18,707 nucleotides of DNA from NCBI GenBank assembly GCA_028456385.1, contig JALNQF010000633.1, positions 1 through 18,707 of the forward strand, in the 5' to 3' direction. The position numbers were made by a program, and so were the translations under genes. Source of the DNA: Ophiosphaerella korrae (Eukaryota; Ascomycota; Dothideomycetes; Pleosporales; Phaeosphaeriaceae). The notes below the pieces were generated by a model that saw nothing but the letters and a program-made list of their open reading frames with translations, had not been told where the DNA came from and made no database searches. The number at the start of each line of letters is the position of its first letter. Position 1 is the first letter of the stretch. Shown here one piece after another: positions 18,336-18,707 of the stretch.

Positions 18336-18707
18336 CTAATACTTAGTCTAATAGCCTTTAGCTATTTTAATAGCCTCCTACCTTTTAGGTAAAGATAGTA
18401 TATAATTATCTATAGCCTACTAGCTTATAGTGTTCTACTCTTCTATTATAGTAAGCTTAAAAGCTTCTATACTCTTTAAATTAATCTTTATACCTAAACT
18501 CTTTCTAGGGCGTTTATTTAGCTTATCTTTAAGTAGACTCTATATATTTTTAATTAGATTTAAATCTAGACTATAAGTAAGGTAAAGATAAAGCTTAACT
18601 TTATTTTTTTTAAACTAACTCTTAATAGCGATAGTTTTATAGATTTTATAATTATCTTATTAAAATCTCTATCCTAAATATATAGTTAATATATAAACCT
18701 AAAATAT
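18336..18707 (-). pseudogene. Tc1/mariner DDE transposase, C-terminal fragment, RIP-inactivated
   Basis: The minus strand reads YLTYSLDLNLIKNIQSLLK around 18535-18590, matching the family's third catalytic block (PYSPDLNPIENLW with E as the DDE glutamate). Here that codon is AAA (Lys) at 18549-18551. It continues with DKLNKRPRKSLG, then a helical stretch with LSLPKRQEAIKIAKGYQTKY, and ends at TAG 18336-18338 or TAA 18327-18329; the first may itself be an RIP product. This is a single frame of 124 codons open to the window edge. The enzyme would cut and paste the element at TA sites. Trp and Gln codons are now stops, and Glu is lost, so it is inactive. Confidence 0.8.

Larger units (their letters stand above)
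17953..18707 (-). mobile_element. Tc1/mariner-type DNA transposon, 3' end (5' part off window)
   Basis: Element B homology stops at TA 17951-17952, and new sequence starts GAGGGGTATAAAA. TA is the obligate target of Tc1/mariner elements. A DDE transposase C-terminus lies on the minus strand at 18336-18707. The 383 bp between the terminus and the transposase stop are non-coding, with more CpA and TpG than the rest of the window. The outer terminal inverted repeat cannot be confirmed because the other end is outside the window. Confidence 0.75.

Noticed and set aside
1..18707. Reassigned stop codons (TAA/TAG as Gln, as in ciliates) or a mitochondrial origin
   Set aside because: Stops also fall at Trp and Arg positions, and Cys/His become Tyr and Asp/Glu become Asn/Lys, all by CpA/TpG transitions. 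That pattern is mutation by RIP and not a different genetic code.
1..18707. tRNA, rRNA or cellular genes
   Set aside because: No tRNA arm pattern, rRNA core sequence or non-transposon domain was found on either strand by eye.

Overview
The window is a graveyard of repeat elements in AT-rich DNA (roughly 20-25% G+C by eye), almost certainly from a filamentous ascomycete that carries out repeat-induced point mutation (RIP). CpA and TpG are nearly absent: I find about a dozen in the first 4 kb. TpA is hugely enriched, and CpG, though rare, is now as common as CpA. As a result nearly every Gln, Arg and Trp codon in the old coding frames has become TAA or TAG. No intact gene is present, and I see no tRNA, rRNA, CRISPR array or cellular gene.

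Layout from left to right. Positions 1-4059 hold a minus-strand retroelement, here called X: Gag-like region, a zinc-knuckle-like motif and a retropepsin, all in one frame. At 4059 it abuts, tail to body, a 5'-truncated Ty3/Gypsy chromovirus, element A (4059-8950, plus strand). A has protease, RT, RNase H, integrase, chromodomain, a polypurine tract and a 3' LTR. Positions 8951-10710 are repeat-derived sequence that may be the N-terminal part of a second X. Positions 10711-12779 are an inverted copy of the 5' part of X, on the plus strand. A second member of the A family, element B (12780-17952), sits inside that X copy. B has its 5' LTR, a Gag with two CCHC knuckles and Pol, and its integrase is cut short. 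At a TA dinucleotide (17951-17952) B is interrupted by the end of a Tc1/mariner-type DNA transposon (17953 to the window edge, transposase on the minus strand).

The nesting gives a relative order: X first, then B into X, then the Tc1/mariner element into B. A and B align with one constant offset (10,807) at every landmark checked from about 4059 to 7145, so their divergence is almost all base substitution. The substitutions hit catalytic residues: RT YxDD has become YLDN, protease DSGA has become NSRA, both Gag zinc knuckles have every Cys and His position turned to Tyr, and the integrase Glu is Lys. Nothing here looks able to make a working protein. The most interesting items are the X element (Gag-protease with no polymerase in view, and a 12-bp minisatellite in its 5' part), the repeat structure inside the LTRs, and patches of incomplete RIP.
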